Notes: a model not told the origin generated them from the letters alone. A DNA stretch of 64,000 nt from Coffea arabica (GCF_036785885.1 NC_092329.1:2542001-2606000), one strand, 5' to 3'; shown: positions 1 to 14,200, counted from the stretch's first letter. Numbers and translations: made by a program.

Positions 1-3000
1 TGGATAAGGTTTGTGCTTACTTGAATGTTGACGATGTATTACTTTTTTTTTTCCATTCCTGAGTGTGTTGATCAACAAAGATTCTCAGGCTATTTGCAAG
101 ACTGCAAAGAAAACAGCGGAGCCCATCATAGCCGAACAGATACCAAAGTACAAAATTGAATCGGTTCAGTTTGAAGCACTGACTTTGGGCTGTCTGCCTC
201 CTACATTTCAAGGTTGAGCTTCTCCTTTTTTCCCTGCTGCTTGCAGGACAAACTCATGTAGTGTATTATCTTGTTTTGGTTGGCTTTCAAGTGATATTCT
301 TCAAAGATGCATATCTTTGTCAATTGAAGTTTAATTGTTACTAGTGTTCAATGCACACCCTATGTGTGCAAATTTAAAAAAAAAAATTAATGAGCATTTA
401 TTAAAAGATTTGATTGGGTTGGGTGTAATGTGATTTTTTTTTTGTGTTGTTAAAAAAATTATTTGTGGTTATCGGAGATTTCTATTATTTAGTGGGAGGA
501 TAAATAAGGAAAAACAAAAAGTGACAAAAAAAAAGTTTACACCCCTTCCTCTCCCTTTATACATAGTAAGATAAGTATGGTGATCTAAGAGGACATGTTT
601 AAAGCCATAGAGCTATTGGCATCTCATTCAGGTGATATTCTTCTGAGTGTTGCAGCAATGTAAGTAATTTTTTTGCTTGATTCTAGTCAAAGCTGAAAAT
701 TTGTTAATGCTGATTGAAATTGGACTTCTGTTACTTGTGAAGCTTAGCTTTTAGTTCCTTGTGACATTTTCTGAAGAAATATTGTCCATTGCTGAATTCT
801 TTGAGCAGTGAATAATTTTGGGATCCACGTGTTTGATGACAATTTGGCTGTCCATATTCAGCAGTTTTGAGGTTAAAATCTTATGATTGCTGGATATGAG
901 TAATGTAGGACTTTAGCCTTCATGAACAGTGAGGATATATAGTTCACCAGTTTGTGCGGGTGCATAATCCACTGAAATTAGAAAAGTAATGTATCACATT
1001 AAACCTCCTGTTGGATCATCCATTGATTTGCTTAGTCTTTTGCCCCTCTAACTGTCCTCTTAGCTGCTTATGCTGGTGTGAATTGTCAAGAAAATTACTG
1101 TGCCCAAAGTCCAAAATTAATATATGGTGCCCAAAGTCCATTGATTTATTCTTAACAATGATCAACTTTTTCATATATGGTGCTTCTCTTGCAGGCATGA
1201 AAGTATATTCCACTGAAGAGAAAGAATTGATTATGGAACCGGCCTTGAAATGGGCTGGTAATCCTAACATAACTGTTGTTGTCAAGGCATTTGGATTGCG
1301 AGCAACCGTTCAGGTATTGGCTAATTTCTCTATTCTTTGGATAGAGAAAATGTTAAGAGCAGTCCTCTGGGTTCTAATGTTGTGAAGATTGCTATATTTA
1401 GATTAATAGTTATTTTCTGTCTTGCAACATGCTTAGCTTTCTTCCCCCTTTTTCTCTTGATTGTAAACATTTTTTTCCTTTTTTGAGTACTTCAGGTGCT
1501 TGACTTGCAAGTATTTGCCTCTCCACGTATCACACTGAAGCCACTTGTTCCAAGCTTCCCTTGTTTTGCGAAGATATTAGTTTCTCTGATGGAAAAGGTG
1601 AACGTCAAATGGATGGACTTTGTTTTCTTCATTAAAATATTTTCAAAATGGATAATTCTTTCTGCTGTTTCTTTTGCCTTGAAACTGGAGTATTTGTTCT
1701 CAGAATCCCTTGCTGTGCAGAAACTTATTTTCACGGTAAAGGCAAGTGTTAGATATGTGACTTGATTTTTATGCCTATATCTTTGAAAACGGATACTGAT
1801 CTTTACCAGAGTTGGGAACTATCGTTCTTCTGCTGTGAATCGCACTTTCTGAAGTTCATAAATAATACAAGCTATCCTAAGAAGCAGACTGCTCTATATG
1901 TATAGCTGAGCACCATTTGCAAGTTAGAAATAGATATCTCTGTTGAAGTCAAATTGTGTGCCACTCATATGGTGACTAAGGAATGTCATTTCTTTCATTC
2001 AAAAGATTCTGATAATCTTCTTGAAATGCTGAAATTATTTATTTTCAGACCATAAAGTTGTCTTCTTATCCCCCCGCCCCCCAACCTCCCATTTTGCAGC
2101 CTCACGTTGACTTTGGATTGAAACTGTTGGGGGCTGATGCTATGTCCATTCCTGGTCTGTACAGGTTTGTTCAGGTATAATTTCTATTCTGCATTTTGTT
2201 TCTTTATCTTACTCTCCTCAATGAACTAGTTTTCAATGTTAATTTTGATATGGCTTATATGGCATGGCTTTTCAGTGAAGCTTATGCAGCTGATGCTAAT
2301 ATGTCCACTAAAAAATTACTGTTAATAAGTGATTGTGAAGATGGGCTCATTAGCATAGAGTTTCTGTCCTCATCATGTGTATGTTTCTTCATTCCTTCAG
2401 ATTTTGATTGCTGAGACAACTAGTTTGTTTAGGAACTTAACTAGTTTAACCTCTTGTTAACTCCTCTGTTGCATTCCTTCTGCTTTGAGGCTTTATTCTC
2501 CTCCAACTCCACATATCAGTCATAGCTGTAAATATTGTTTGTGTTTTACCTTTGCAATTGTTATGCCATGGCTAAGCCAATATTTATCCTTTTTTTTTTA
2601 AAGTGTAGAATTTTGTATAAACTCACTGCTACACCTATACCTTTAGATATTTCCAAAATATTGCAGCGTGGTTGTTGCGTGTATTTTACTCGTAACTCAG
2701 GCTGTTTGCATGACATTTCTGTCATATTTTTACTCCAGGAGCTTATTAAAGATCAGGTTGCAAATATGTATCTGTGGCCAAAAACACTAGAAGTACAAGT
2801 ACTGGATCCTGCTAAGTAAGTCTATAATCTTTTGATGAATTTTATTTAAAAAACATCCATCTACAGATGGTCCTACCATCTGATAATGCTTATTACATCT
2901 CCAATTTAACAGAGCAATGAAGAAACCGGTTGGAATCCTTACGGTGAAGGTGTTGAGGGCAATGAAGCTTAAGAAGAAAGATCTTTTGGGTGCTTCAGAC

Positions 3001-4753
3001 CCTTATGTGAAGCTAAAACTTAGTGAAGACAAACTTCCTGCGAAGAAGACAACTGTGAAACAGAAGAACTTGAATCCTGAATGGAATGAAGAATTTAACT
3101 TTGTTGTGAAGGATCCACAATCTCAAGTTCTGGATGTTTCTGTCTACGATTGGGAACAGGTATTTTCCTACAATTGCATCATAAATATTACGTCAGTTAC
3201 CTTTTGTTTTTTTTTTTTTTTTGAGCTTGATGGGGGGTTTATTTTTTCTAGGAGTAATTATATTAGTATCACCAAAGAAATGCAAATTACTCTACTGTTT
3301 AGCGCCCTGTGTTTTACATAAACCGTGCCAATTACCTTCGCTTCAAAAGGATGCATGAGGACTTGTGTGGTTTTCTAAACTGATGTAATTTGTATTGTTC
3401 AACAGGAGGATACTGAGCACATTTTAAATTTGTTGTGAAAGTGTTTTTAAGTTTATTCCTCCTTGCAGAGAGATTGTTTTGCTGCCCTACTCATTGCCTA
3501 AACAACATAAGATTTGCTTTATGTTCAATTTGCTCCTCGTGTTTGTGTAACTCTCAGCCAATTTATCCTACATAGGTCGGCGTCCATGACAAGATGGGAA
3601 TAAATGTCGTCCCTCTGAAGGAGCTTACACCTGATGAGCCAAAAGTTGTGACGCTTGATCTTCTCAAGAATCTAAACCCGGATGATCCTCAAAATGAGAA
3701 GTCACGGGGGCAGCTTGTTCTTGAAGTGCTCTACAAACCATTCAAGGACGATGAGATGCCGGATGACATTGAAGACTCAAATTCAATACAAAAGGCTCCA
3801 GAAGGAACTCCTGAGAGTGGTGGTCTGCTCGTAGTTATAGTCCATGAAGCTCAAGATTTGGAAGGGAAGCATCATACAAATCCATCTGTAAGGTTGCTTT
3901 TTAGGGGCGAGGAGAGAAGAACCAAGGTAAGCTGTAATCTATATTATTACTATTGATAGAATAAAAGTTGGCACATTGAGAAGAAAAGAACTAGAAGCTT
4001 TTTGCAACCAAGAGCTTCTTTCTGCAATTGCAATGATTGTTACTTGTGGATGGATCCGTTGTTGCAGCCAGTGAAGAAAAATAGAGATCCAAGGTGGGAA
4101 GAGGAGTTCCAATTTATGTTGGATGAACCACCCACTGATGACAGGATTCATGTGGAAGTTGTTAGCACTTCATCAAGGATGGGTCTGCTTCATCCCAAGG
4201 TAGCAATTATCATGTTGGGCATAAATATGTTCTTTCTTATTATGAGTCATGGAAAGCAATGCTGAAGAGCTATTGATCAAGACTAAATGTACTGTGTTGT
4301 TATCTAGAGATTGGGATGTTGCTCAGATTAGTTTTCTTCCAACTACTATTTTAAGTTGATTCCAAATGTTTACTAATTGCTCCTCAATGTCCTAAGTAAT
4401 TGGTTTCAAATTACAAAAATTTATTTGCTTGCATTAGCAACACATTTTTTAATCACCATTTTATCTCGCATACATCATATCAGAAAAGTGCTGCAGTAAT
4501 TTTTTTTTTTTTTTAAAAAAAATCTATCCCAAATAATCTACTATCCAAACACACTAATTAATATTCAATTTGTGTGCTGATCAGAAGAAACTAACCATTT
4601 ACCTTTTTATTTTCCTTGTAGGAAATTCTTGGTTATGTGGATATATATCTCGCAGATGTTGTCAGCAATAAGCGTATGAACGAGAGATACCACCTCATTG
4701 ACTCGAAAAATGGTCGTATTCAGATTGAACTGCAATGGAGAACTTCAGGTTGA
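1..4753 (+). CDS. Plant synaptotagmin (SYT1/SYT2 type), 3' part of gene
   Basis: Partial gene that begins upstream of the window. Exons read from conserved protein and splice sites: 1-8, 89-212, 1195-1313, 1496-1597, 2100-2174, 2739-2815, 2913-3159, 3576-3926, 4068-4199, 4622-4753. The phases join without error into 454 residues plus TGA at 4751. The protein starts in the SMP lipid-transfer domain (AICKTAKKTAEPII, PKYKIESVQFEALTLG, then LMEKPHVDFGLKLLGADAM). C2A follows from about 2913 (GASDPYVKLKL, NPEWNEEFNF, VYDWEQ), then C2B from about 3830 (GKHHTNPSVRLLF, NRDPRWEEEFQFML), ending IQIELQWRTSG. Plant SYT1/2 proteins tether the ER to the plasma membrane through Ca2+-responsive C2 domains and act in stress tolerance and virus movement (established knowledge). 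The C2B top loop has His/Asn rather than an acidic cluster, as I recall for Arabidopsis SYT1. The N-terminal membrane anchor is outside the window. SYT1 versus SYT2 cannot be decided here. Confidence 0.93.
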
Positions 4754-5070
4754 GATGCTACTATATTATCACTACTGTATCGTATCGCCTTGCACGACCT
4801 CTCTCTCTCTCTCTCTCTTGTTTGCCTGCATGGTATGCCCAAGTGCAATAAAAGTTTTGTTTGCCTGCATGGTATGCCCAAGTGCAAAACTTTTATTTAG
4901 TTGTCCAATTTGTCAATAGATCTAGACCCCCTTTTTTTTTTTTTCCCTGTTTTCATGACAGTAGTAACTTCTGGCATTTACATCAGTGTAAATGTATGCA
5001 AATCGCTCTGACAATCGAGTTACCCTTCAAGCTCTCTCACTTTTGTAACACATATATGATATGATGGATT
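4754..5070 (+). other. Probable 3' UTR of the synaptotagmin gene, with a 39-bp tandem duplication
   Basis: After the stop there is a (CT)n run near 4800-4818. A segment beginning TTTGCCTGCATGG then occurs twice (4820-4848 and 4859-4887, 39 bp apart). The first copy runs into an AATAAA at 4847-4852, a candidate poly(A) signal. In the second copy the AATAAA is lost (GCAAAACTTTT). The cleavage site cannot be seen. Confidence 0.5.
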
Positions 5071-7099
5071 GCAATTTATGATATGGTATACAAGAAGGTT
5101 TTTAGCGGATTCAAGTTTTGATTTACATGAAAACGGGAACAATAAACATCTAACTGCTAATTCGCAGTACTTCAGATTAGTTTTACTTGTACACTACGTG
5201 ATCGGGCATTTGCTGTTCCGGTGACCGTACAAGTATTGGATTCTTTTCCTGTCTTTTTAGTTCGAATTTGGATATGGATCCAGTTTTTATTCTCAGGTCC
5301 GCATTTGTGTACTTTCTATAGCCAAGCTGGTAGAAAAGTTTTTCATAATATATTTCGGAGTTTAATCTGACATAAAAGAATTTGATTTGTTAGGAAGAAA
5401 CTAAAAACAAAGACAACAGTCACTAATCACTAGGCTATGGTGGGCTTTCAAGGCTTCAACAACATACAGTATTAGATTAGATTCTCAGGAAGATCCAACT
5501 GAGCTTGGATGTGACCCGTTACTTAAAGGTGCTAGCTACCCTGCCCTAGCTAGCCCTACCGCCCCCTTTTAAATTGCAATCCAATCTGATTGGACTCGAG
5601 CAGCGATATTCTTCTTTCTTGTCCAACATCATTGCAAACTTCCAAGGCAGGCTGGCAGGCCCGGACCGGGATTAACATTGAACACCGGGCTCCGGCTCTG
5701 GGCCTCTGCCACCTGTCTTGTCTATCATCTATTCTCTCTATCAGATCAGATCAATCGTCTCAAGCTGGCCATGAGAGGTTCGCATATCGCCAAATTTAGC
5801 GTATAGGTCATCCCGCTGCCCCTACTACTCCGGCTAGCATTTCATCCAACTCTTTCGGTCCGTTTCCAAGTAAACGTATTTTTTTTCCCACCTTAAAAAA
5901 GATCATCACACTTGTCGTAATTGCCAGGAAATACACCAATTGGTAAATGGTTTTTGCTAGCATTTAGTTAGGATTTTAAATTATACTAAAACATCCGTGC
6001 AAAAGTTCAAGAGGTGCATCATGTGTGACGGATGTTCATTCACATTTTGAAAAAATCGTTTAAAAGTTCACTCGTATTTCGTTAAATAAATTTTTTATTT
6101 TTTTATTTTTAAAATGATAATTTTAGATGCCTTATAAAATTAAGTAAATAAAATTTTATCATAACCTAGATTATTCAATTATTTTTACCCTATATTCATT
6201 AAGTGATCCATACATGACCCTTTTTTTAGGAATAAAATGGCTAGTTCCTATTTATGGTTAAACAAATAACCCGATTTATATTCATTTTTGCTCCTAAGAA
6301 AGTAGAATATGATCTGAATTACATTCATTTTTTTCCTTAAAAAAAAAGCTGAAATCTAATCCAATCTATATTTATTTTTATTACTAATAAAGTAGAATAT
6401 GACTTTTTTGTACATGAAAATTAATTACATGTAGGTTACATGATGATTTCGGGTTAAATTTGATTGACTTGAATTTGTACAAGATGTAAATATATTATTT
6501 TAAAAATGAAACATGAAAAAATTCATTTCATGAAATGTGATGGATATTTTTCACGATTTTTCCTCATATTTTTACATTCCGTGTGAAGTAAAAATTATTT
6601 GGAATTATTTATCATAATATTATTTGAGATATTTGATGCAAGCGAAATATGTTTTTTCACTATGTGATGCATATGTAAAAACGGTGGAGGCAGAGAAAAA
6701 GATGAAGACTGTATATTACGCAGAATAAAAAAAGGTAGCGAGAAGACTTGCCAAATACCTTTGCAATTGTAACCCTTACAAAAAGTGTACTTCAAGGCTA
6801 ATGTATATAAACTGTTCAGTTCTAAATTGAAAACAAAAAAAAACACACACACACACGCACACAACAAACGATTACAAAAGATCATTTCAAAGCTTGCAAT
6901 GGTTCTACCAGGTGGATGCTAGACTTTACAAGCGACGTGTAGAAGAGTGGGGCGGACAACAGGGCGGGAAAGTCATGGGCGGGCCGAGAGTGCAGGGCTG
7001 GTGAGGAATTTTTATTTTTATTTTTATTTTTTTTCTCATGTTTTAAATGGAATGGGGCCGGGGACGATAGCCCCGCCCTATTCCCTTCCGGCCTCCACT

Positions 7100-7400
7100 A
7101 CTAATATATATATATATATATATCATAATTTGTATGATAAAATGATTATTTGATTATTTTAATTTACTTGAATTTTTACATATTGTAAGTTATTTATCAA
7201 AAATTAAAAATGAATATGATGATTGTAAGTTTAAATTTATTATGTACTTTATAGATACACGTCAATAATATGTACATATCTGTTATAATTTCAGAACTAA
7301 AAAAATCATAATTTCTATGATAAAATGATATTTTGGTTAATTTTAATTTACTTTTTTTTTTTTACATATTGTAAATCGTTTAAACAAATATGATGATTAG
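7100..7400. repeat. (TA)n tract and diverged ~183-bp tandem duplication
   Basis: A (TA)n run at about 7103-7122 leads into a segment beginning TCATAATTTGTATGATAAAA. A diverged copy of that segment starts near 7306 (TCATAATTTCTATGATAAAA), about 183 bp downstream. Both are followed by a TTTTAATTTACTT-like stretch and ACATATTGTAA. Confidence 0.45.
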
Positions 7401-9596
7401 AAGTTAATTTGCTATTATATTTGCTATTAAAAGTAGAGAAATTAATTAAAAAGATCAAATGATTTTTAATATTGAATTTACCTTGAATATTTAGTTAAGA
7501 GCCTAAAATTTTTTTTTACACCATTGTTATTAATGTTATATATAAAAAAATAGTGTCAAGGTAAACAATAAAAAAAAATTTAAATAGCTATGAAACACCT
7601 GCAGAAGTATAGGATGAGACGAGGATGGAGAGAATGACAGAGGGAATGGCCCCTTTGTCATCCTTAATAGAGAGACGATTCTTCTTTGACATCACCCCCA
7701 AATATAAAATCTCAGTCATCCAATTTGAGCGCATTCCATAATCTTTATTCCAAATCACTCTACTCTATCCTAATTAATTGTTATTGCAAAATCCAAACAC
7801 TGACAGGCCGGAAAAAAAAAAAAAAAAAAGAAGACAGGTGGTAAGCTTTATGTGAGAATATGAATTTGTTCCCCTCAGCTAGTGGACTAATGTTGCAGAA
7901 AAATGGAATAAATTCTGCCTTTATCTTCACAATTTCTACGGCTTCCAAATTCTCTTTAGCTATTGAGAAGCATTCTGACCCACTAACTACTCTCCATTAT
8001 GGTAGCATAAAGTTGAAAATGCACTTTACTCGAACAGTTGAAATGCCGCAGTATCTCTTTGTTTATACATTTTTTCAGTCCACGCCCGAATGACAGTGGT
8101 CCAACATTAATCCATCTTCTTTCTTATTAGGCTTAAAAACTGGTAAGCCGCTTTATGCCCGCTCCGTCAACTTTGATAGGTAATTCGTATCGTGAGCTCT
8201 AAAAGTTAAAAAATGACAAGAATAAGGGCAATGAATATTTTTTTGGTCAATTATCACCGCGTACATCTACTTTTATTCTAGTTTATTCTAAAAGAATGAC
8301 CCAACTGGATCAACGAGAATTGACAGGAACTAAACTATCATTGAACCATACGGGTACATTACGCACCCCATATGAAAAAGTACTGTAGCACTGTTTTGAT
8401 ATGACGTATGTGATACAAAAAAATTATTGAAAAATGTGTTGATGATTCAAGCAAATCAGTGTGTGTAAATAAAGTGAATTAATTGGCAATCCAAACACAC
8501 TTATATTAGTAACAACATGATGGGAGACAAATTTGAACTCTTGATCTCTTATCCCACAAAAACATGTGACGGGCAACTGCTCTAATCGTAGTTGATATTT
8601 TTTTAGTATACATTTTGTTATTCTAAATCATTTCATGATTGATTTAGCAAGATAAAATAGTCAGTAGAAAGATATGATTGAATGTCCAAATATGACAATA
8701 TCAAGCATGCATGATTCGTTATTCACATAATAGTAGTATGCAAATGTTTGGATAAAGGATTATGGAAAATTTTTTACAAATAATATGTAATATATATATG
8801 GTATATGTGAAATAAAAAATAATTAAAATTTATTTATAATAATTCGATTTTTTTTTTTTTTGACAAATAATGGTCCATCCAAGCAAACCAAGGCTATTAG
8901 ATCAGGTGAGTGCATACATTGCTGTTGCTGATCGAGAAAGAAAAATTTATGTAGTGTTTGATTTGATGGGGGAAGGAAATAGTACAAGCTTTTAGTAAGA
9001 AAATGGTGTCCTTCGGGCTATGAAACTAAGAAGACGGAGGAATGGGCCCCAAGGCGAGAGGTAGGAACTGAACTAGGAAACAAAGAGAGTAGACTTTTCA
9101 GTCGCAGCCAAAATAAAAATTGGAGTCAGAGTAAAGGGTCCGTGTCTGTTCGGGTAAAGACAGAGACAGTCTTTGATGGATCTGGATCTGGATTGGCCCT
9201 TGCTTGCACCCCAACTACGCTCCGAAATACCCATTTGGCTTTTCTCATCTTCCAACTTCAGTTCCCTCGTAAAAAGCACACGACTCTACCGACGCATTAA
9301 CTCCCCATTGACCCACACCCTAAACCGACCGCTGCGACTGGATATTCCGATCGTCCACCATCGAAACCTCCATAGGCGGCTGCATCACTGGTTCAACCGG
9401 CACCTTGACGACTGAGTGAACCTTTGTCGGCGTCTGGACGGTTACGGTTGAAATTTCGCTATGGTGGCACAATTATTCGTACGAATTGATTGAAAAACAC
9501 ATTTAATCATAAATATAAATATAAAAATTCTTTTAATAAAAAAGATGGACTATCACTTAGTAATTTGTATTTATCGTAAATCACGTATGTATGTCA

Positions 9597-9762
9597 CTTA
9601 GTCCCTCGGGTTAGAGCACCTGGTCTTGAGGTAGTCATCAGGTTCTAAGATCCAGGGTTCGAACTTCTCTTAACGCCTGGATATTCTTGAGGGACAGGCG
9701 GGGTACTTCAGGTTCAGGTGCAGGATGATTAGTCCGGTAAAGTTAAAAATAAAAAAAGTATA
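9597..9762 (+). mobile_element. Probable tRNA-derived SINE
   Basis: A box-A-like segment (TTAGAGCACCTGGTC, 9611-9625) is followed about 30 bp later by a box-B-like segment (GGGTTCGAACT, 9655-9665). This is the spacing of an RNA polymerase III type 2 promoter. The downstream part does not form a tRNA acceptor arm but continues as a unique body ending near an A/T-rich tail and (TA)n, as plant tRNA-derived SINEs do. No clear target-site duplication was found. A decayed tRNA pseudogene is the main alternative. Confidence 0.5.
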
Positions 9763-10586
9763 TATATATATATATAACAATCATAAAAATTCTATCAAAA
9801 GCTAACTATGCCTATCCCTCCCAACAATGAAAAATAATTATTCAGTCCCAACCAAAAAAAAAAACCCAGTACATGAAACGAAATTCACCTAATGTTAATT
9901 TACACTAAGTCACAGTGAGTGTATTTGGATAGTAAGAATGCGTCAAAATCACAACTGCACCTACTCTAAACCTGCAATATTCCATATTCCCATCTTCCTA
10001 ATTACGTTATGTCTTAGTGTTGTCCACGAGTTATTCTGGTGCAATTACAACAGGTACACTCCATGGTCGGCAGACTCCGTCAACACAAGTAACGTTGATG
10101 AATCGCTACGCCGTAAACTGGTGTCAACTTAGCAAGAATCCCAGAAGCCAATGGACTACTACTTGTACCTTTTTTTTTTTAAGAAGATAATTATTCTACA
10201 AACTATTCTATCTTATACCGCCGGAGGAGGAGGAGGAAGACCGTGAAGGGGCCAAGAGAACTACTACTTGTACTTGCAAACCACGCATCGTCTCATCAAA
10301 CTCCTCTCTCTCTCTCTCTCAATCCCATGAACCAAAATTGTAAAGGGTGGTTTGATTCGAATTTCACAATAGTGTGTTTCGATGGAGTATTATTTGAAAT
10401 AATTACTGTAACATTTTTCGTAATGTGATGTATGTAAGATAAAAAAGTAGTTGTAAATATAAAAAAGATAAATTAAAGAATGTATGTATGATACAAGTGA
10501 AATATTATTTGAGATAATTCAACGATCCAAACACTTTAAGTAAAGAGTGGTCAATAATAATATGAATTTTTAATGAAACCCCATAT

Positions 10587-10664
10587 ACCATGTTTGTTAA
10601 TGAGGAATGGGTTTTACATAAGTTTACCATGTTTGTTAATGAGGAATGGGTTTTACAACATATT
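10587..10664. repeat. 39-bp tandem duplication
   Basis: The segment starting ACCATGTTTGTTAATGAGGA occurs at 10587 and again at 10626, nearly identical over about 35 bp. It lies about 0.65 kb upstream of the CLV1-type start codon, so it may be promoter DNA of that gene, but nothing in the sequence shows a function. Confidence 0.7.
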
Positions 10665-11278
10665 ATTATTTTCCCTTTTCATTATTTCCTTTTTTCTCCA
10701 TCTGTTAAGGAATGGTGGCATTTCATTTTCGTATTTTTGCATTTAAGGAGACTAACATGACATTTTGTTTTCTTATTTTTTACATTTAAGAAGACTAAAG
10801 ATGGATAATTAAGATAATTCTCCAGTGAGAAGTTGTTAATCAGAAAATTCATAAAAAAGGCCTATGGGCTATGATTCCCATTGATTTATTCTCTTTGGCC
10901 TCAAGTAAACATCATGTATGGTTGAAAAAAAAAATGGTAAACATACATACATGCATGTGTGGACATAATTGAACTTGAAATCCACAGCAGGTTGAGACTC
11001 ATTTACCAAATACCCTCTGAGCATGCAATTCTCTTAGTTTATTCAACAAATGATGAAATACACTACTATATTAAAAAAATAGTATATATTGGACCCTTCG
11101 ATTCTCCACTCACTAGCAGTAGTAGTAGAACAAGCAAAGCAGCAGCAGTAGCGCTTCTAGTCACTACCGTCTATTATTCCCTGCTACTGCTTCTACTTAT
11201 TTGAATCAAAAATAGCTAATTTCGCATCCCCATTCGTACAACCTTCTTTCTTTCTAGTGGAGCAATATCTACAGAAAC

Positions 11279-14200
11279 ATGCCAAAATTCACTACTGTCA
11301 AATACTCCTATCTTCTTCCTCACCTTTTCCTTCTACTTTCGACAGTTCATGTCGAAGCATTTTCTGACCATGAAGCACTGATGGATCTCAGAGCCTCCAT
11401 GCTTGGACCCGGCGGCTCCGGACTTGATGACTGGTCATCGTCTTCGTCTTCGTCCGCCAACCATTGCTTATTCTCTGGAGTCACGTGCGATCAAAGTACT
11501 TCACGGGTGACCTCCCTTAACATCACCAACCTTCCTCTCTTGGGCAGCCTTCCGCCGGAGATAGGGCTGTTGGATAAGCTCGTCAACCTCACTCTCGTCT
11601 CCACTAAGCTCACCGGTCCCCTCCCCCCTGAACTCTCTAAATTAACCTCCTTGAGGTTTGTTAACATCTCTGCCAACAACTTCAATGGGGAATTACCCGG
11701 ACAACTGGTCATGAAAATGACTCAGCTGGAAGCTTTCGATTGCTATAACAACGACTTCACCGGCTTTCTGCCCACTGCGTTCGTGAACCTGCCGAAACTC
11801 AGGACGCTGAAACTCGGAGGGAACTACTTCTACGGGGAAATCCCAGAAGCTTACTCCCAATTTCAGAATTTAGAGATTTTAGCATTACAGGGCAATGGAC
11901 TCAGCGGCAGAATACCCTCCAGCTTGGCTCGCCTTCCCAAGCTCCAAAACCTCCTCCTCGGCTATTTCAACAGCTACGAAGGTGGCATTCCTCCAGAGTT
12001 TGGCTCATTGAGCTCCCTCCGCCTTCTCGACCTTGCCGACTGTAATTTAACCGGCGAAATCCCGCCTTCCCTGGGGAAGTTAAAGCTGTTGCACACTTTG
12101 TTTTTGCAACAGAATAAACTCACCGGGCACTTGCCGCCAGAGCTTTCCGGTTGCACCAGCCTGATGTCGTTGGACTTGTCATTTAACAACCTCACGGGAG
12201 AGATACCCACGGAATTCTCTTTGCTAAAGAATTTGACTTTGTTGGATGTATTTCATAACCAATTTCACGGCCCAATTCCTTCGTTCATTGGCGACCTGCC
12301 TAATCTCGAAGTGTTACAACTTTGGCAGAATAATTTCACCCTGGAATTGCCCAAAAATCTCGGGAGCAACGGGAGGCTGTTGATTCTGGATGTCACGTCG
12401 AATCATCTCACTGGGACAATCCCCAGGGACCTGTGCAAGGGAGGCAAGCTGTGGAGGTTGGTTTTAATGGAGAACTTCTTTTTGGGGCCGATTCCTGAAG
12501 AACTTGGGGAGTGCAAGTCCTTGATCACGTTCCGAGCAAAGAAGAATTATCTCAACGGAACGATTCCCGCGGGGATTTTCAACTTGCCTTTGTTGGACAT
12601 GATTGAGCTCAGCGACAACCACCTCACGGGAGAACTTCCCATGCAAATTTCGGGCGCTGCACTGGCAAGTCTTACGCTTTCTAATAATTTGATCACTGGA
12701 AAAATCCCTCCCGCTCTGGGGAATTTGGCGGAGCTGCAGACGTTGAGCCTTGATATGAACGACTTATCAGGTGAAATTCCGGAGGAAATTTCTAAACTCA
12801 AGAAACTCTCTCTTTTGAATTTGCGTGGAAACGGACTATCAGGTGAGCTCCCGGCTTCCCTAGCTGACTACCCCAAATTAACTTGCCTTGATTTGAGCCA
12901 AAACCAATTGCATGGCGGAATTCCGAGAGATGTTTCCATGCTGAAGGACTTAAATGCGCTCAATTTGTCGAGAAATCAGTTAACTGGTGAAATCCCTGGC
13001 GAACTTGGGTTAATGAAAAGCCTGACGTTGCTAGACCTTTCCTTTAACAATTTCACCGGCACAAGACCTATGGACGGGCTGCTGAAGTTCATGGGCGACC
13101 GCCCGTTCGAAGGAAATCCTAATCTCTGCCCTCCCCTTGTTAAATTCTGTCCTTCCGCTTCAAGCTCTGCACACGGCTCCAACCGTACTCGTACGTCGAC
13201 GCGTGTAATAGCAGCCATTGTTGCTGTGACCTTGGGGCTGTTGTTTGCCGTGACTTGGATGATGATTAGGAGGAGAAAGTACGAGAAATCAATGGCTTGG
13301 AAGGTGACTGCATTCCAGAGGCTGGACTTCAAAGCAGATGACGTTTTGGAATGCCTAAAAGAAGAGAACATCATCGGCAAAGGCGGTGCAGGGATCGTAT
13401 ACAGAGGCTCCATGCCTAACGGCGTGGATGTGGCGATTAAACGGCTAGTCGAGCACGGTACCAGTCGCAGTGACCATGGCTTCACAGCTGAAATTCAGAC
13501 TTTGGGCAAAATCAGGCACAGGCACATTGTGAGGCTATTAGGATATGTGCGCAACAAGGACGTTAACTTGCTGCTGTACGAGTACATGTCTAATGGGAGT
13601 CTTGGAGAAGTGTTGCATGGGACAAAGGGGGCTCATCTGCAATGGGAATCAAGGTACAGGATTGCGGTTGAGGCTGCTAAAGGATTGTGTTACTTGCATC
13701 ATGATTGTTCGCCTTCCATAATTCACAGAGATGTCAAGTCCAATAATATTCTGCTGGATTCTGATTACGAGGCTCATGTGGCTGATTTTGGGCTTGCCAA
13801 ATTCTTCCACAACAGCGGTGCCTCTGAATGCATGTCCTCAATTGCTGGTTCCTACGGCTATATTGCTCCAGGCAAGTAAACATTTCCTAAAACAGGAGTT
13901 ACAGTACTGTATTTGCAGTTAGTAGTTTTCTACCTTATCTGTAAATTTTAATCGAAGTTTCGGTATTTTCTTTTGTTGTTTGATGGTCAAAATTTTTTTT
14001 TTTTTTTAAAATTTTAAAAACAACAGAGTATGCATATACACTGAAAATCGACCAGAAAAGCGATGTGTATAGCTTTGGTGTGGTGCTGCTGGAGCTGATC
14101 ACGGGTCGAAGACCTGTAGGGGAGTTCGGGGAGGGAGTGGACATTGTTAGGTGGGTGCGGAAGACGATGTCAGAACTATCCCAGCCGTCTGATGCTGCTG

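Larger units (their letters stand above)
5071..11278. other. Intergenic DNA, AT-rich, no gene recognised
   Basis: About 6 kb without an ORF I can connect to a family. It contains poly-A/T tracts, a (TA)n run at about 7103-7122, imperfect tandem copies, a probable SINE near 9.6 kb and a (CT)n run near 10300-10320. Two islands at about 5590-5830 and 9000-9420 are less AT-rich and carry short open frames, but these lack conserved motifs or consistent splice sites, so no gene is called. Confidence 0.6.

Noticed and set aside
1016-1285. 89-codon minus-strand frame
   Set aside because: It overlaps the synaptotagmin exon 1195-1313 in antisense and has no domain.
9655-9665. GGGTTCGAACT as part of a tRNA gene
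   Set aside because: No acceptor stem, anticodon arm or complete cloverleaf can be folded around it; a SINE head fits better.
12976-13485. 169-codon minus-strand open frame opposite the CLV1-type gene
   Set aside because: It lies fully inside the well-supported receptor kinase exon and shows no motif; it is the antisense of a GC-richer coding region.
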